64,000 nucleotides of DNA from an uncultured Draconibacterium sp. (GCF_963675065.1 NZ_OY775905.1:1-64000); one strand, 5' to 3'. Shown: positions 34,902 through 44,507, numbered from the stretch's first letter. The notes: a model not told the origin generated them from the letters alone. A program made the numbers and translations.

Positions 34902-36830
34902 TTATTTTTTGAATTCTGTTAATCCTTCGTTTAGCCACTCTATAAAATCATCCGGATCCGGATCATAGCTGTATCCCTCTCCTATCTGATTTTCGTTTTC
35001 ATCCAATACAACGTAATATGGCTGCGTATTTCTGTTAAATCTCGAGATCTGGAAATCGGTCCATTTATTTCCTACCGACCTCACTTTTCTTCCGGTTGTT
35101 TCCGAAACATATTGTTCCTCTTCCGGTAATTTTGTTTTCAAGTCAACATACAACGACACCACCACATAATCTTCCAGAAACTTGTTTTTTACTTCCTGTT
35201 TTACCCATACGTTGTCCTCCATTTTCCGGCAGTTGGTACAACCTTTTCCCGTAAAATCAATCAGTAACGGTTTCCCGGTTTCGCGGGCATGTACCAGCGC
35301 TTTATCGTAATCGTCGAACAATGGAATTCCGTGCGGGCCAATGTGCATTCCTGTTGCCATTGTTCCCGATGAATGTCCGGTAGCAATTGCTCCGGCAGGT
35401 TGTGTGCGTCCAACACCAAGTGGCGATTCGGCATAGTCAACCGGCGGTGGGAAACCACTAATCAGTTTCACCGGTGCTCCCCACAATCCGGGGATCATAT
35501 AAATTACAAAAGCAAATACCATCGTTCCTAAAACAAAACGTGATACTGGTAAATGTGTTGTTGGCGAATCGTGCGGTAGTTTTATTTTTCCCCATAAGTA
35601 CAATGCCAGTCCCATAAAAATGGCAATCCAAATGGCAATGTAAACCTCACGTTCCAAAATATGCAAATCAAGAACCATATCGGCAATCGATAAGAATTTG
35701 AACGCAAAAGCAAACTCAAGGAAACCCAATACAACTTTCACCGAATTTAACCAGCCACCTGATTTTGGCAACGAGTTCAACCATCCCGGGAAAGCCGCGA
35801 ATAAGGCAAATGGGATGGCCAGTGCCAACGAGAATCCCAACATTCCAATTACCGGTGCCAAACCACCACTTCGGGCAGCTTCAACAATCAGGGCGCCAAC
35901 AATCGGTCCGGTACACGAGAATGAAACCAGTGCCAAGGCAAAGGCCATAAAGAATATGCCCAGTAAGCCACCTTTGTCTGCTTTTTTATCCACTGCATTT
36001 ACCCAGCTGCTGGGCAAAACAATTTCGAAAGCCCCCATAAACGAGAAGGCAAAAACAAAAAGCAGCAAGGCAAAAAACAGGTTAAACCACGGATTGGTAG
36101 AAAGACTATTTAAACTCTCCGCACCAAACAAGGCAGTTACCACTGTTCCGAGAATTACATAAATAAGAATGATTGATATTCCGTACCAAATTCCGTTTCG
36201 GATTCCTTTGGCTTTGGTTTTACTTTGTTTGGTAAAAAAGCTTACTGTCATTGGTATCATGGGGAAAACACAAGGTGTTAGCAAAGCTGCCAAACCTCCT
36301 AAAAATGCCAGAAAGAAAATACTCCAGTAGTTTCTGTTGCTGCTGTCTGCAGTTGTTGCGACATCTGCAGTTTTTTGCGTACCTCCTTCTAATTCAAATG
36401 AAAACTCAGCTTCCATAGGTGGAGTGCAGGTTTCGTCATTACAACTCATAAATTCCACGTAACCACCAACAGTTCCGGTTCCTGATACTTTTACTTTTTG
36501 CGTAAAAGTTACCTCCTCTTCAAACCAACGTAAGTCCATTTGAAAGCTTTGGTCGAACTCTTCAGTAACTGCTTTATTCGGAGTTGGCTCTCCTAACAAT
36601 TCAGCATTTTCCAAATTTTCGAAATAAAAGCTGGTTTTTATGGGACCACCTTCCGGCAGATCGGTTGAGTACATGTGCCAACCTTCTTCCATTTTTGCGG
36701 TGAAAACCAATTCAAACTCATTGTCTGAAATTTTGTTTTGAGAAAAACTCCATTTTACCGGCTCAACAATTTGTGAAAAGCCCAATGAAGCTGTTGCAAG
36801 TATAAAGACCGTAAACAGTATGCGTTTCAT
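34902..36830 (-). CDS. dsbD: Thiol:disulfide interchange protein DsbD
   Basis: The 642-residue protein has a signal peptide (about 1-19), an N-terminal beta domain with MSCNDETCTPP (about 129-139), eight or so membrane helices (about 168-455) with a conserved cysteine in LTPCVFPMIP, and a C-terminal thioredoxin-like domain with C-T-N-C (GKGCTNCRKM). It moves electrons from cytoplasmic thioredoxin to periplasmic thiols for cytochrome maturation and disulfide repair. The downstream gene encodes a stand-alone copy of its N domain. Confidence 0.92.
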   Translation of the reverse strand: MKRILFTVFILATASLGFSQIVEPVKWSFSQNKISDNEFELVFTAKMEEGWHMYSTDLPEGGPIKTSFYFENLENAELLGEPTPNKAVTEEFDQSFQMDLRWFEEEVTFTQKVKVSGTGTVGGYVEFMSCNDETCTPPMEAEFSFELEGGTQKTADVATTADSSNRNYWSIFFLAFLGGLAALLTPCVFPMIPMTVSFFTKQSKTKAKGIRNGIWYGISIILIYVILGTVVTALFGAESLNSLSTNPWFNLFFALLLFVFAFSFMGAFEIVLPSSWVNAVDKKADKGGLLGIFFMAFALALVSFSCTGPIVGALIVEAARSGGLAPVIGMLGFSLALAIPFALFAAFPGWLNSLPKSGGWLNSVKVVLGFLEFAFAFKFLSIADMVLDLHILEREVYIAIWIAIFMGLALYLWGKIKLPHDSPTTHLPVSRFVLGTMVFAFVIYMIPGLWGAPVKLISGFPPPVDYAESPLGVGRTQPAGAIATGHSSGTMATGMHIGPHGIPLFDDYDKALVHARETGKPLLIDFTGKGCTNCRKMEDNVWVKQEVKNKFLEDYVVVSLYVDLKTKLPEEEQYVSETTGRKVRSVGNKWTDFQISRFNRNTQPYYVVLDENENQIGEGYSYDPDPDDFIEWLNEGLTEFKK

Positions 36831-37004
36831 TCTTTTTGTGGTTTTATATATAAACTTTGATCTACTATCTAAATTGTGTTACACACTTGAATCACTTATC
36901 ACGACTCTTGCGTTTTATAGGAACAGCACAAATGTATGATTGAAAACAACAATAGGGCCTAATCTGTTTAACAAAAGAAGTATAGACTGGGTTTGAAATA
37001 GGGT

Positions 37005-38099
37005 CTAGACCCCCTGATTCCGGTTTTTTACGGAGTTATGAAAGTCGACGGCTTCTTTTCGCGTTGACACGCCCAACTGCCTGTAGATGTTATTAATGTG
37101 CGTTTTTACGGTGCTCAATTCCACAAAAAGTTCCTGGGCAATTTCCTTGTTGGTCTTTCCGGCTGCTAAGAGTCCCAGGATTTCCTGTTGTTTTAGAGTC
37201 AGGGCTTCGTATAGCGGTTTCAAATTGTTTGCAGGATCGTTTTCCTGCTTTCGTATTTTCTTTAACTGCTGGAACAAACCAATCAAAATGACAATAAGAA
37301 TCAAAATAATAACTGCTTCAATTATCATTACCCAGTCTTTCCATTTTGGTTGCACACCGGGCATTTCGCAAACGAATTCACGAAAGCCAATCAATTCATC
37401 CAATAAGGCGGAATAGGCTTCGGTGTATGGCGTTACCGGAAATTCGTCTTCCATACGTTTTTGAAAGTTGAAATAGAAATCGCTGTTTCGTAAAAAGTCA
37501 GTCTCTTTATCCTCGATGTGATACAAGGCGTAAAGTCCAACATAAGGATTTTTGGCATCGGCAACTACAGAATGTATAAAAGTTTCCAGTTCCTGCGACA
37601 GAAAAGTACTTTGAGCCTTTGGCAATTGACCACTCAATTCGCTGCTTTGCTCCTGGAACTTCTCATCAAAATCAAAAATGGCTTTTGTGTCATCACTCCC
37701 ATTTAACACTGTTACTTCCAGAGAATTGTTGCGAGTCGTAGCACTCAGCTCAATTTCCGACTGCCGGTTTAACAGCAAATGAAAATAGTTTTTGTTTTGG
37801 GTGGCACTAAACTCTACCGAGGCATTATCGCCCTGTACCAGATACAGGCGGTAAAAACGCTCATCGTCGGGTACCGACTGCGTATTGATCTCAAAACTGC
37901 CATCAGGATTTATAAATGTTTCGGCAATAATAAAATCGGGCGATGCTACAAAAATATCGTTGGGAGAATTTAGCAAAGCCAGAAAAACCTTTGGTTGCCA
38001 CTGCTCCGATAAATCGATCGTACCTTTTATTTCCAGTGCACTTGAAGAACTTGCAATAAAAAGAGAAAGAATAATATAGACCAGTTTTTTAAACTCCAT
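37005..38099 (-). CDS. Membrane-anchored LuxR-type transcription regulator
   Basis: The 364-residue protein has an N-terminal signal peptide (about 1-21), a roughly 220-residue extracytoplasmic part, one membrane helix (VIILILIVILIGLF, about 258-275) and a C-terminal LuxR helix-turn-helix (LTLKQQEILGLLAAGKTNKEIAQ..., about 293-350). The DNA-binding domain would sit in the cytoplasm and the sensor in the periplasm, a one-protein sensor-regulator. It stands alone; its ligand and targets are unknown. Confidence 0.82.
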   Translation of the reverse strand: MEFKKLVYIILSLFIASSSSALEIKGTIDLSEQWQPKVFLALLNSPNDIFVASPDFIIAETFINPDGSFEINTQSVPDDERFYRLYLVQGDNASVEFSATQNKNYFHLLLNRQSEIELSATTRNNSLEVTVLNGSDDTKAIFDFDEKFQEQSSELSGQLPKAQSTFLSQELETFIHSVVADAKNPYVGLYALYHIEDKETDFLRNSDFYFNFQKRMEDEFPVTPYTEAYSALLDELIGFREFVCEMPGVQPKWKDWVMIIEAVIILILIVILIGLFQQLKKIRKQENDPANNLKPLYEALTLKQQEILGLLAAGKTNKEIAQELFVELSTVKTHINNIYRQLGVSTRKEAVDFHNSVKNRNQGV

Positions 38100-38124
38100 C
38101 AGAATTTTTTTGCTTACTGCGAAA

Positions 38125-38156
38125 ATAAAAAAAGCCGCTCAATAATGAACGGCTTT
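38125..38156 (-). terminator. Terminator after rng
   Basis: On the minus strand the stem AAAGCCG / CGGCTTT with a 12-base loop precedes a T run, five bases after the rng stop. Confidence 0.85.
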
Positions 38157-38160
38157 CCTT

Positions 38161-39711
38161 TTATAAAATAATTTCTTCTTCATTCTCATCAAAAAAATGA
38201 TATTCCAGATAGGAATATGAATTTACAGCTTCAACGCTTACCCATTTCAGGTACTTGAAAAACCACTTCATTTGCGGGCTTTTCCAGCCTTTTGTGAGAT
38301 AAGCAGCTGTATAAGGATGAACTTTCAGATTTAGTTTCTTCTTATTCAATTCCTTTAGCGCATAGTTTACTTTACCTTCGATATCGTCGGCAAATAATAC
38401 AGTAGGCACAACTTTTCCACTTCCTTTACAAGTTGGACAGCTCTCGGCAGTCTCAACCTTTTCTTCCGGACGAACTCTTTGCCTGGTAATTTGCATCAGG
38501 CAAAACTTACTAAGTGGAAGAATGTTGTGCTTGGTCCGGTCGTCGGCCATAATCTCCTTCATGTGATCGTTCACTTTCTGGCGATTGGCCGCGACATGCA
38601 TGTCGATGAAATCAATTACAATGATTCCTCCCATGTCTCGCAACCGTAATTGTCTTGCTATTTCGTCGCAGGCAGCCAGGTTTACTTCCAGTGCATTTTT
38701 TTCCTGGTCGTTTCCGGCTCTTGCGCGATTCCCGCTGTTTACATCAATTACATGAAACGCTTCGGTGTGTTCTACGATTAAATAGGCACCATCTTTAAAT
38801 GATACGGTTTTTCCGAACGACGCTTTAATTTGTTTATCAATGCCGTAATGTTCGAAAATTGGCTGACGTCCTTTATAGTATTTAACTATCTTTTTCTTGT
38901 CGGCCTGAATGCTACCTATGTAATCGGCAATTTCTGACGCTACCGATTGCTCGTTTACAATAATGCTGTTGAAGTCGGGATGATAAATATCGCGCAACAG
39001 AGCTGTTGTTCGGTCAATCTCGCCAATTATCAGCGATGGTGCCTGTGCCCTGCGAAGCTTTTGAAAGGTGGTTTCCCACTTTTCTACCAAACGTCGAAGC
39101 TCTTTGTCGAGTTCTGCTACTTTTTTACCTTCTGCTACAGTGCGGATTATTACTCCATATTTGCGTGGTTTAATACTCTGAATCAGTTTTTTCAACCTGT
39201 TTTTTTCTTCGGTCGATCTGATTTTTTGCGACACTGATATTTTGTCGCTAAATGGCATTAAAACTAAATTCCTCCCTGCAATGGAGATTTCTGATGTTAA
39301 CCGCGGGCCTTTTGTATTAATTGGTTCTTTTGCAACCTGAACCAAAATTTTCTGACCAACTTTTAGCAGCTCGTTTACTTTACCTTCTTTATAAATGTCG
39401 GGTTCGGAATGAATCCGTGAGATAGAAGAAATTTTGTTTTTTCGTGATGAGGCAATTCGCAGGAACTTATTTAGTGTGGCGAATTGTGGCCCCATGTCGA
39501 GGTAATGTAAAAAAGCATCTTTACTGTAGCCTACATCGATAAAAGCAGCGTTCAAACTGGGCATAATTTTTTTTACTTTGCCGAGGTATATATCTCCGAC
39601 AGCGAATTTTGCCCCGCTTCTCTCTCTTGATAGTTCTGCAAGCTTCTTCTTTTCCTGTAAGGCAATAACAATTTCGGATGGAGTTACATCAATTATTAAA
39701 TCGCTACTCAC
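38161..39711 (-). CDS. rng: Ribonuclease G/E family
   Basis: The 516-residue protein has an N-terminal S1-like domain (GDIYLGKVKKIMPSLNAAFIDVG, about 42-64), the catalytic metal site region (VIDVNSGN and IIVIDFIDMHVAANRQKV) and a zinc-link CPTCKGSG, all standard for RNase G. It processes 16S rRNA 5' ends and decays mRNA. It has no long scaffold tail, so it is RNase G-like rather than RNase E-like. Confidence 0.93.
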   Translation of the reverse strand: MSSDLIIDVTPSEIVIALQEKKKLAELSRERSGAKFAVGDIYLGKVKKIMPSLNAAFIDVGYSKDAFLHYLDMGPQFATLNKFLRIASSRKNKISSISRIHSEPDIYKEGKVNELLKVGQKILVQVAKEPINTKGPRLTSEISIAGRNLVLMPFSDKISVSQKIRSTEEKNRLKKLIQSIKPRKYGVIIRTVAEGKKVAELDKELRRLVEKWETTFQKLRRAQAPSLIIGEIDRTTALLRDIYHPDFNSIIVNEQSVASEIADYIGSIQADKKKIVKYYKGRQPIFEHYGIDKQIKASFGKTVSFKDGAYLIVEHTEAFHVIDVNSGNRARAGNDQEKNALEVNLAACDEIARQLRLRDMGGIIVIDFIDMHVAANRQKVNDHMKEIMADDRTKHNILPLSKFCLMQITRQRVRPEEKVETAESCPTCKGSGKVVPTVLFADDIEGKVNYALKELNKKKLNLKVHPYTAAYLTKGWKSPQMKWFFKYLKWVSVEAVNSYSYLEYHFFDENEEEIIL

Positions 39712-39762
39712 AACCTTTTAATCATCTACTTCTTTTGGTTAATACTAATCGTTATAACAGAC

Positions 39763-39794
39763 TAAACCTAAAGCATTATAATGCTTTAGGTTTA
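39763..39794. repeat. 32-base perfect palindrome between rng and the bS22-like gene
   Basis: TAAACCTAAAGCATTA is followed directly by its reverse complement, so the palindrome has no loop base. It may be a bidirectional terminator or a protein-binding operator. No T run follows on the minus strand, where the upstream gene ends at 39829. Confidence 0.7.
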
Positions 39795-39828
39795 ATCATT
39801 AACTATAAGAAATTATTTCACTAAAATC

Positions 39829-39921
39829 TTATTTTTTCTTTTTGTGCCTGTTTTTACGCAATCTTTTTTTGCGCTTATGAGTGGCCATCTTGTGTCTCTT
39901 TCTTTTTTTACCGCTTGGCAT
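39829..39921 (-). CDS. 30-residue AURKAIP1/COX24-type small ribosomal protein (bS22-like)
   Basis: ATG 39921 opens a 30-codon frame, MPSGKKRKRHKMATHKRKKR and so on, almost entirely Lys and Arg. This sequence type is a small Bacteroidota protein annotated as AURKAIP1/COX24-domain, related to mitochondrial mS38 and to bS22, which bind the small subunit decoding region. It lies eight bases upstream of the HU stop on the same strand, so it is downstream of HU in one operon. Confidence 0.85.
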   Translation of the reverse strand: MPSGKKRKRHKMATHKRKKRLRKNRHKKKK

Positions 39922-39928
39922 AACTCTA

Positions 39929-40213
39929 TTATTTTACTTGATTCTTAACTTCTGATACAAATGTTTTCGCTGGTTTAAACGAAGGAATATTGTGCGCAGG
40001 AATGATAATGGTTGTATTTTTAGAAATATTACGGGCAGTTTTCTCTGCTCTTTTCTTAACAACAAAACTACCAAAACCTCTTAAATAAACATTTTTGCCA
40101 TCAACCAGTGAATCTTTTACAGTTTCCATAAAAGCTTCTACTGTTTTCTGAACAGTTACCTTTTCAATTCCCGTTTCTTTCGAAATTTCATTTACAATAT
40201 CTGCCTTAGTCAT
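39929..40213 (-). CDS. hup: HU-family DNA-binding protein
   Basis: The 94-residue protein begins MTKADIVNEISKETGI and has the HU/IHF core FMETVKDSLVDGKNVYLRGFGSF with the DNA-binding arm (KRAEKTARNISKNTTIIIPAHNIPSFKPAKTF). It bends and compacts DNA. It is transcribed divergently from mutY, with a -7 box at 40264. Confidence 0.93.
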   Translation of the reverse strand: MTKADIVNEISKETGIEKVTVQKTVEAFMETVKDSLVDGKNVYLRGFGSFVVKKRAEKTARNISKNTTIIIPAHNIPSFKPAKTFVSEVKNQVK

Positions 40214-40263
40214 CTCTTAAAATATTTAATTTTCAATATATTAATCGTTTTTAATCGAGGATG

Positions 40264-40271
40264 CAAAAATA
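40264..40271 (-). promoter_or_regulatory. Bacteroidetes -7 box (TATTTTTG) for HU
   Basis: The minus strand reads TATTTTTG, an exact TAnnTTTG match, 50 bases before the HU start. A -33 box at the usual spacing is not clear. Confidence 0.5.
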
Positions 40272-40308
40272 AAAAATATTATAAAACGGGAAAGCATTTC
40301 AAATAAAT

Positions 40309-40316
40309 TATTTTTG
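40309..40316 (+). promoter_or_regulatory. Bacteroidetes -7 box (TATTTTTG) for mutY
   Basis: An exact TAnnTTTG match lies 34 bases before the mutY start, facing away from the HU promoter. No clear -33 TTTG is present. Confidence 0.45.
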
Positions 40317-40350
40317 TTTTTCTGTAAGATTTTTAACCAGTTAGCGTAGA

Positions 40351-41400
40351 ATGGACAATTTTCATACCAACATTTACAATTGGTACAACATAAATAAGCG
40401 TGATTTACCGTGGCGAAAAGACCGAAATCCTTATAAGATTTGGCTTTCAGAGATTATACTTCAGCAAACGCGCGTTGAGCAGGGCAAAAACTACTTTTAC
40501 CGCTTTGTAGAGAACTATCCCACGGTAAATGATTTGGCCAATGCCCACGAAGACGAGGTGCTAAAACTCTGGCAGGGACTGGGTTACTATTCGCGTGCCC
40601 GAAACCTGCATGCTTCGGCAAAAATTATTGCATCGCAGTACAACGGAACTTTCCCCAACGATTATAAAAGCATTATAGCACTAAAAGGGGTTGGCCCTTA
40701 TACGGCTGCTGCTGTTGCATCCATTGCATTCAACCTGCCCTACCCTGCGGTTGATGGTAATATATATAGGGTACTGTCGAGATATTATGGGATTGAGACT
40801 CCCATTGACTCGTCGGCAGGCAAAAAGGCGTTTAATGAACTGGCTGAAGAATTGATCCGCGGGCAGAATCCGGGCATGCACAACCAGGCACTTATGGAAT
40901 TTGGTGCTTTGCAATGTGTCCCTAAATCGCCAAAATGCGAAAATTGTCCGCTTGTTGATTCCTGTTTTGCTTATACGAAAGGGCTTGTTAGTCAACTTCC
41001 GGTAAAAGAAAAAAAGACCAAACAGCGCCATCGCTATTTTTACTATTATTTATATGACATGGGCGATTCAATATTACTGGATAAAAGATCGGGCAACGAT
41101 ATCTGGCAAAACCTGTATCAATTACCGCTGATTGAGCGCGAAAAAGCACTTTCTGATTCGGAATTGCTAAATGCAGATCATCCGGCAAAAAATTCGCAGG
41201 TTAATATTAAATATATAAGCGGGCAAAAAAAACATATTTTGAGCCACCAGATTATTCACGCAAAATTGATATATCTTGAAGTTCAGGCCAATTTTAATAA
41301 TCCGTTGCCACTAATTCGGGTAAATAAAAAAGATATTTCTAAATTTGCTGTATCCCGACTGGTTGAACAGTTTTTACATGAGGCCGGATTGGGACTATAA
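40351..41400 (+). CDS. mutY: A/G-specific adenine glycosylase
   Basis: The 349-residue protein has the helix-hairpin-helix IALKGVGPYTAAAVASIAF (about 110-128) with the catalytic Asp in YPAVDGNIYRV (about 133-143) and the iron-sulfur ligands around CVPKSPKCENCPLVDSC. A C-terminal NUDIX-like domain reads 8-oxoguanine. It removes adenine opposite 8-oxoG. The mutY-ssb-gldE-gldD order is conserved in Bacteroidetes. Confidence 0.95.
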   Translation: MDNFHTNIYNWYNINKRDLPWRKDRNPYKIWLSEIILQQTRVEQGKNYFYRFVENYPTVNDLANAHEDEVLKLWQGLGYYSRARNLHASAKIIASQYNGTFPNDYKSIIALKGVGPYTAAAVASIAFNLPYPAVDGNIYRVLSRYYGIETPIDSSAGKKAFNELAEELIRGQNPGMHNQALMEFGALQCVPKSPKCENCPLVDSCFAYTKGLVSQLPVKEKKTKQRHRYFYYYLYDMGDSILLDKRSGNDIWQNLYQLPLIEREKALSDSELLNADHPAKNSQVNIKYISGQKKHILSHQIIHAKLIYLEVQANFNNPLPLIRVNKKDISKFAVSRLVEQFLHEAGLGL

Positions 41401-41468
41401 ATAAAAAACCGGTTTATAATTGCAGCGTAGTAACAACCTGAAAATGTTAACCATATAAATTTTATATT

Positions 41469-41918
41469 ATGTCAGTAAATAAAGTAATCCTTATTGGAAA
41501 CGTAGGAAAAGATCCTGAAGTACGTCACCTTGATTCAGGTGTTGCAGTAGCTAATTTCCCTTTGGCAACATCAGAGAGTTATAACTCGAAAAGCGGTGAG
41601 CGTGTTACCACAACCGAATGGCACAATATTGTATTGTGGAGAGGGTTAGCCGAAGTGGCTGAAAAATATGTTACCAAAGGCCGCCAATTGTATATCGAGG
41701 GACGAATAAGAACCCGCTCGTACGACGACAAAGACGGTAATAAACGTTACGTTACTGAGATTTATGGCGACCAGATGACAATGCTTGGCAACCGCGCTGA
41801 CAACCAGGGCTCACCAGACCAGGGCGGTGCAATGCAAAACTCAGGTACTGCATCCACTCCTCAGGTTTCGCAACCCGACATTGAAGAACCGGAGGGAGAC
41901 GAGGATCTTCCATTCTAA
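41469..41918 (+). CDS. ssb: Single-stranded DNA-binding protein
   Basis: The 149-residue protein has an OB fold (KVILIGNVGKDPEVR, about 5-19, through about 110), then a short linker and the C-terminal acidic tip EGDEDLPF that recruits repair and replication partners. It lies between mutY and gldE. Confidence 0.96.
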   Translation: MSVNKVILIGNVGKDPEVRHLDSGVAVANFPLATSESYNSKSGERVTTTEWHNIVLWRGLAEVAEKYVTKGRQLYIEGRIRTRSYDDKDGNKRYVTEIYGDQMTMLGNRADNQGSPDQGGAMQNSGTASTPQVSQPDIEEPEGDEDLPF

Positions 41919-41933
41919 CCAAAACCTTTAAAT

Positions 41934-43256
41934 TTGGAAACAGAACCGCTTTTAAGTATAGCCGCTATCGGCTCCTGGCAAATTCAACTACACCCTATCA
42001 GTCCCGGAATAATAGTTTCAATTATTATCGTATTGTTTTTACTATTTACTTCGGCACTGATAAGTGGATCTGAGGTGGCTTACTTTTCATTGTCGGCCAG
42101 CGACAAACACAAACTGAGGCATAAAGGCAAAAACAACGAACGCGTATTGCACAACCTCAAAAGTCCGGAAAAACTTCTGGCTACCATACTGGTGACAAAT
42201 AATTTTGTAAACATCGGCATTGTAATATTAACGGCCTTTATTTCAAACAATTTAGTATCGTTTGTTAATGCACCAACATTGCAGTTTGTTTTTCAGGTGG
42301 TGCTCATAACTTTTTTCCTGTTGCTTTTTGGCGAGATATTTCCGAAGGTTTATGCAACACACTTTGCCTTGCGTTTTGCCCGTTTTATGGCATTGCCATT
42401 ACAAACACTGGAAAAGTTGTTTCGCCCGATAAATGCGATACTCATCTACTCAACCGGATTTGTAAACCGCCGCTTGCAGAAACACAAAAAGAACATCTCG
42501 ATGGATGAGATTTCGCAGGCACTTGAGTTAACATCCGACCAGGAACTTTCGGATGAAAAAGAGATTTTGGAAGGAATTGTAAAATTCGGAAATAAAAGCG
42601 TGGAAGAGATTATGACTCCACGCGTTGATGTAGTTTCCATCGATATAAAAGCGAATTTTGAAGAGGTTCTGGAGATTATAAACGATTCGGGTTACTCGCG
42701 AATTCCGGTTTACATTGATTCGTTCGACGAAATTGGCGGTCTGTTATACATTAAAGATATTCTTCAGCACAGCCATAAAAACAAAACGTTTAAATGGCAG
42801 ACTTTAATTCGGCCACCATTTTATGTGCCCGACACCAAAAAGATCAGTTCGCTTTTGGAAGAATTTCAGAAAACCAAAGTACACATTGCCATTGTGGTTG
42901 ATGAGTACGGAGGAACTTCAGGGATCGTTTCGCTGGAAGATATACTGGAGGAAATTGTTGGCGATATTACCGATGAGTTTGATGATGAAGAAAGTTTCTT
43001 CACACAACTATCGGAAAACTCTTACTTGTTCGACGCCAAGGTTTTACTGGGCGACTTTTACAGGGTTGTAAATTGCGACGATACCATTTTTGACGAAGTA
43101 AAAGGTGATGCTGATACGCTCGCCGGCCTTATTCTTGAAATAAAAGGAGAGATCCCTTCGTTAAAAGAACAAGTAAAATGCAAAACATTCACTTTTACCA
43201 TTGAAGAGGTTGATAACCGCCGGATTAAACAAATCAAGGTGGTGGTTAATCAGTAG
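41934..43256 (+). CDS. gldE: Gliding motility-associated protein GldE (CNNM/CorC-type)
   Basis: The 440-residue protein has about four N-terminal membrane helices (DUF21), a CBS pair (VEEIMTPRVDVVSID..., about 222, and HIAIVVDEYGGTSGIVSLEDILEEIVGDITDEFDDEE) and a C-terminal CorC/HlyC domain. It resembles GldE, needed with GldD for gliding and type IX secretion in Flavobacterium. No ATG is near the expected start; TTG 41934 is the best candidate. Confidence 0.88.
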   Translation: METEPLLSIAAIGSWQIQLHPISPGIIVSIIIVLFLLFTSALISGSEVAYFSLSASDKHKLRHKGKNNERVLHNLKSPEKLLATILVTNNFVNIGIVILTAFISNNLVSFVNAPTLQFVFQVVLITFFLLLFGEIFPKVYATHFALRFARFMALPLQTLEKLFRPINAILIYSTGFVNRRLQKHKKNISMDEISQALELTSDQELSDEKEILEGIVKFGNKSVEEIMTPRVDVVSIDIKANFEEVLEIINDSGYSRIPVYIDSFDEIGGLLYIKDILQHSHKNKTFKWQTLIRPPFYVPDTKKISSLLEEFQKTKVHIAIVVDEYGGTSGIVSLEDILEEIVGDITDEFDDEESFFTQLSENSYLFDAKVLLGDFYRVVNCDDTIFDEVKGDADTLAGLILEIKGEIPSLKEQVKCKTFTFTIEEVDNRRIKQIKVVVNQ

Positions 43257-43281
43257 TAAATGTGACAAATTTTTTAGGGAA

Positions 43282-43863
43282 ATGAGATTCGCATATACAC
43301 TATTATTGTTGTCATTTTTAGTGGGTTGTAAAGAAAATTACACACCCAAACCGCGAGGTTACTACCGCATCGATTTTCCTGAAAAAAGCTACACTGATCT
43401 GAACAGAACATTTCCGTACGATTTTGAAATACCGGAATACGCGAAGATTGAAAAAGACACAAGAAACCGCAACGAACCCTACTGGATAAATATTTCAGTG
43501 CCCGAGAATAAGGTGGAAATACACATTTCGTATTACGACCTGAACAGCCAAAAAGATGACTACAAACTTTTAGCTGAGTTAATGGAAGAGACGCGCACGC
43601 TGGCTTACAAACATTCCATAAAAGCCGACGCAATTGAAGAGCGTTTATTTATGAATCCTGCTAAAAAAGTGTACGGAACCATTTATTCCATTGAAGGAAA
43701 TGCCGCCTCGCCCATGCAGTTTTTTTTAACCGACAGTACCCGGCATTTTTTACGTGGCGCGTTCTACATTGGCGAAGTTCCCGACATTGATTCGTTGAGT
43801 CCGGTAATCAGCTTTATAGAACCCGATGTGATCCATATGATTGAAACCACAAGCTGGAAATAA
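43282..43863 (+). CDS. gldD: Gliding motility lipoprotein GldD
   Basis: The protein starts MRFAYTLLLLSFLVGCKENY, a lipoprotein signal with the lipid-anchored cysteine at 16, followed by PRGYYRIDFPEKSY, characteristic of GldD. ATG 43282 gives 193 residues; the longer frame from 43201 lies inside gldE and is spurious. It follows gldE and overlaps the PPTase gene by one base. Confidence 0.9.
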   Translation: MRFAYTLLLLSFLVGCKENYTPKPRGYYRIDFPEKSYTDLNRTFPYDFEIPEYAKIEKDTRNRNEPYWINISVPENKVEIHISYYDLNSQKDDYKLLAELMEETRTLAYKHSIKADAIEERLFMNPAKKVYGTIYSIEGNAASPMQFFLTDSTRHFLRGAFYIGEVPDIDSLSPVISFIEPDVIHMIETTSWK

Positions 43864-44498
43864 TGCCGCTGATTGAAAAAATAGCAAACCAAAATGGCAC
43901 AATCGGTGTATGGGAGTTAAAAGAAACATCTGATGATTTATTAAAATCATGTCATTTAAATTCAGTCGATAAAGCGCGTTTGGTAACTTTTAAAGCCGAA
44001 AAACGCCGAAAAGAATTTTTGGCTACTCGCCTACTTCTTCAAAAGCTGTTACCCGAAAGAGAGGAAGTTATTTACCGGGATGAATTTGGCAAACCATCGC
44101 TAATGGATTCCGGGTTAAACATCAGCATCACACACTCTGCTGATTTAGCGGCAATTATTCTGTCCGAAAAAAATATTGGAATTGATATTGAGCAAGTACA
44201 GCGGAATATTGATAAAGTAGTTACCCGTTTTGCAAGCCCTAAAGAAATAGAATTCATTGAAAAAAGTAACGATCCGCAATTGGTAAAAATATTGCTTTGG
44301 TCGGCAAAAGAAGCTATTTTTAAGTGTTGCGGAGTTCAGGGTGTTCAGTTTAACCGGCAAATTGCAATTACTCCGTTCGATTATAATGCGCAATCCAACT
44401 TTTCCGGTGTTGTGCAGCATCCGGACAAGGAGGCGGCTTATGATTTGTTTTTTCGCATGATCAAGAACAATATTCTGGTTTATTGCGTTCAACACTAA
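43863..44498 (+). CDS. 4'-phosphopantetheinyl transferase
   Basis: The 211-residue protein has the Sfp-type motifs SITHSADLAA, IGIDIEQVQRN (metal-binding Asp, about 99-108) and LLWSAKEAIFKCCG (about 142-155). It transfers phosphopantetheine from CoA to acyl or peptidyl carrier proteins. Its ATG overlaps the gldD stop by one base (TAATG). The target carrier is not evident here. Confidence 0.88.
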   Translation: MPLIEKIANQNGTIGVWELKETSDDLLKSCHLNSVDKARLVTFKAEKRRKEFLATRLLLQKLLPEREEVIYRDEFGKPSLMDSGLNISITHSADLAAIILSEKNIGIDIEQVQRNIDKVVTRFASPKEIEFIEKSNDPQLVKILLWSAKEAIFKCCGVQGVQFNRQIAITPFDYNAQSNFSGVVQHPDKEAAYDLFFRMIKNNILVYCVQH

Positions 44499-44507
44499 AA
44501 TTTAACC

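Noticed and set aside
35698..36162. 154-codon plus-strand frame inside dsbD
   Set aside because: It is antisense to the membrane region of dsbD, and its composition reflects that gene's codons.
43201..43281. Upstream extension of gldD to an ATG at 43201
   Set aside because: It lies inside gldE, and the lipoprotein signal begins exactly at ATG 43282.
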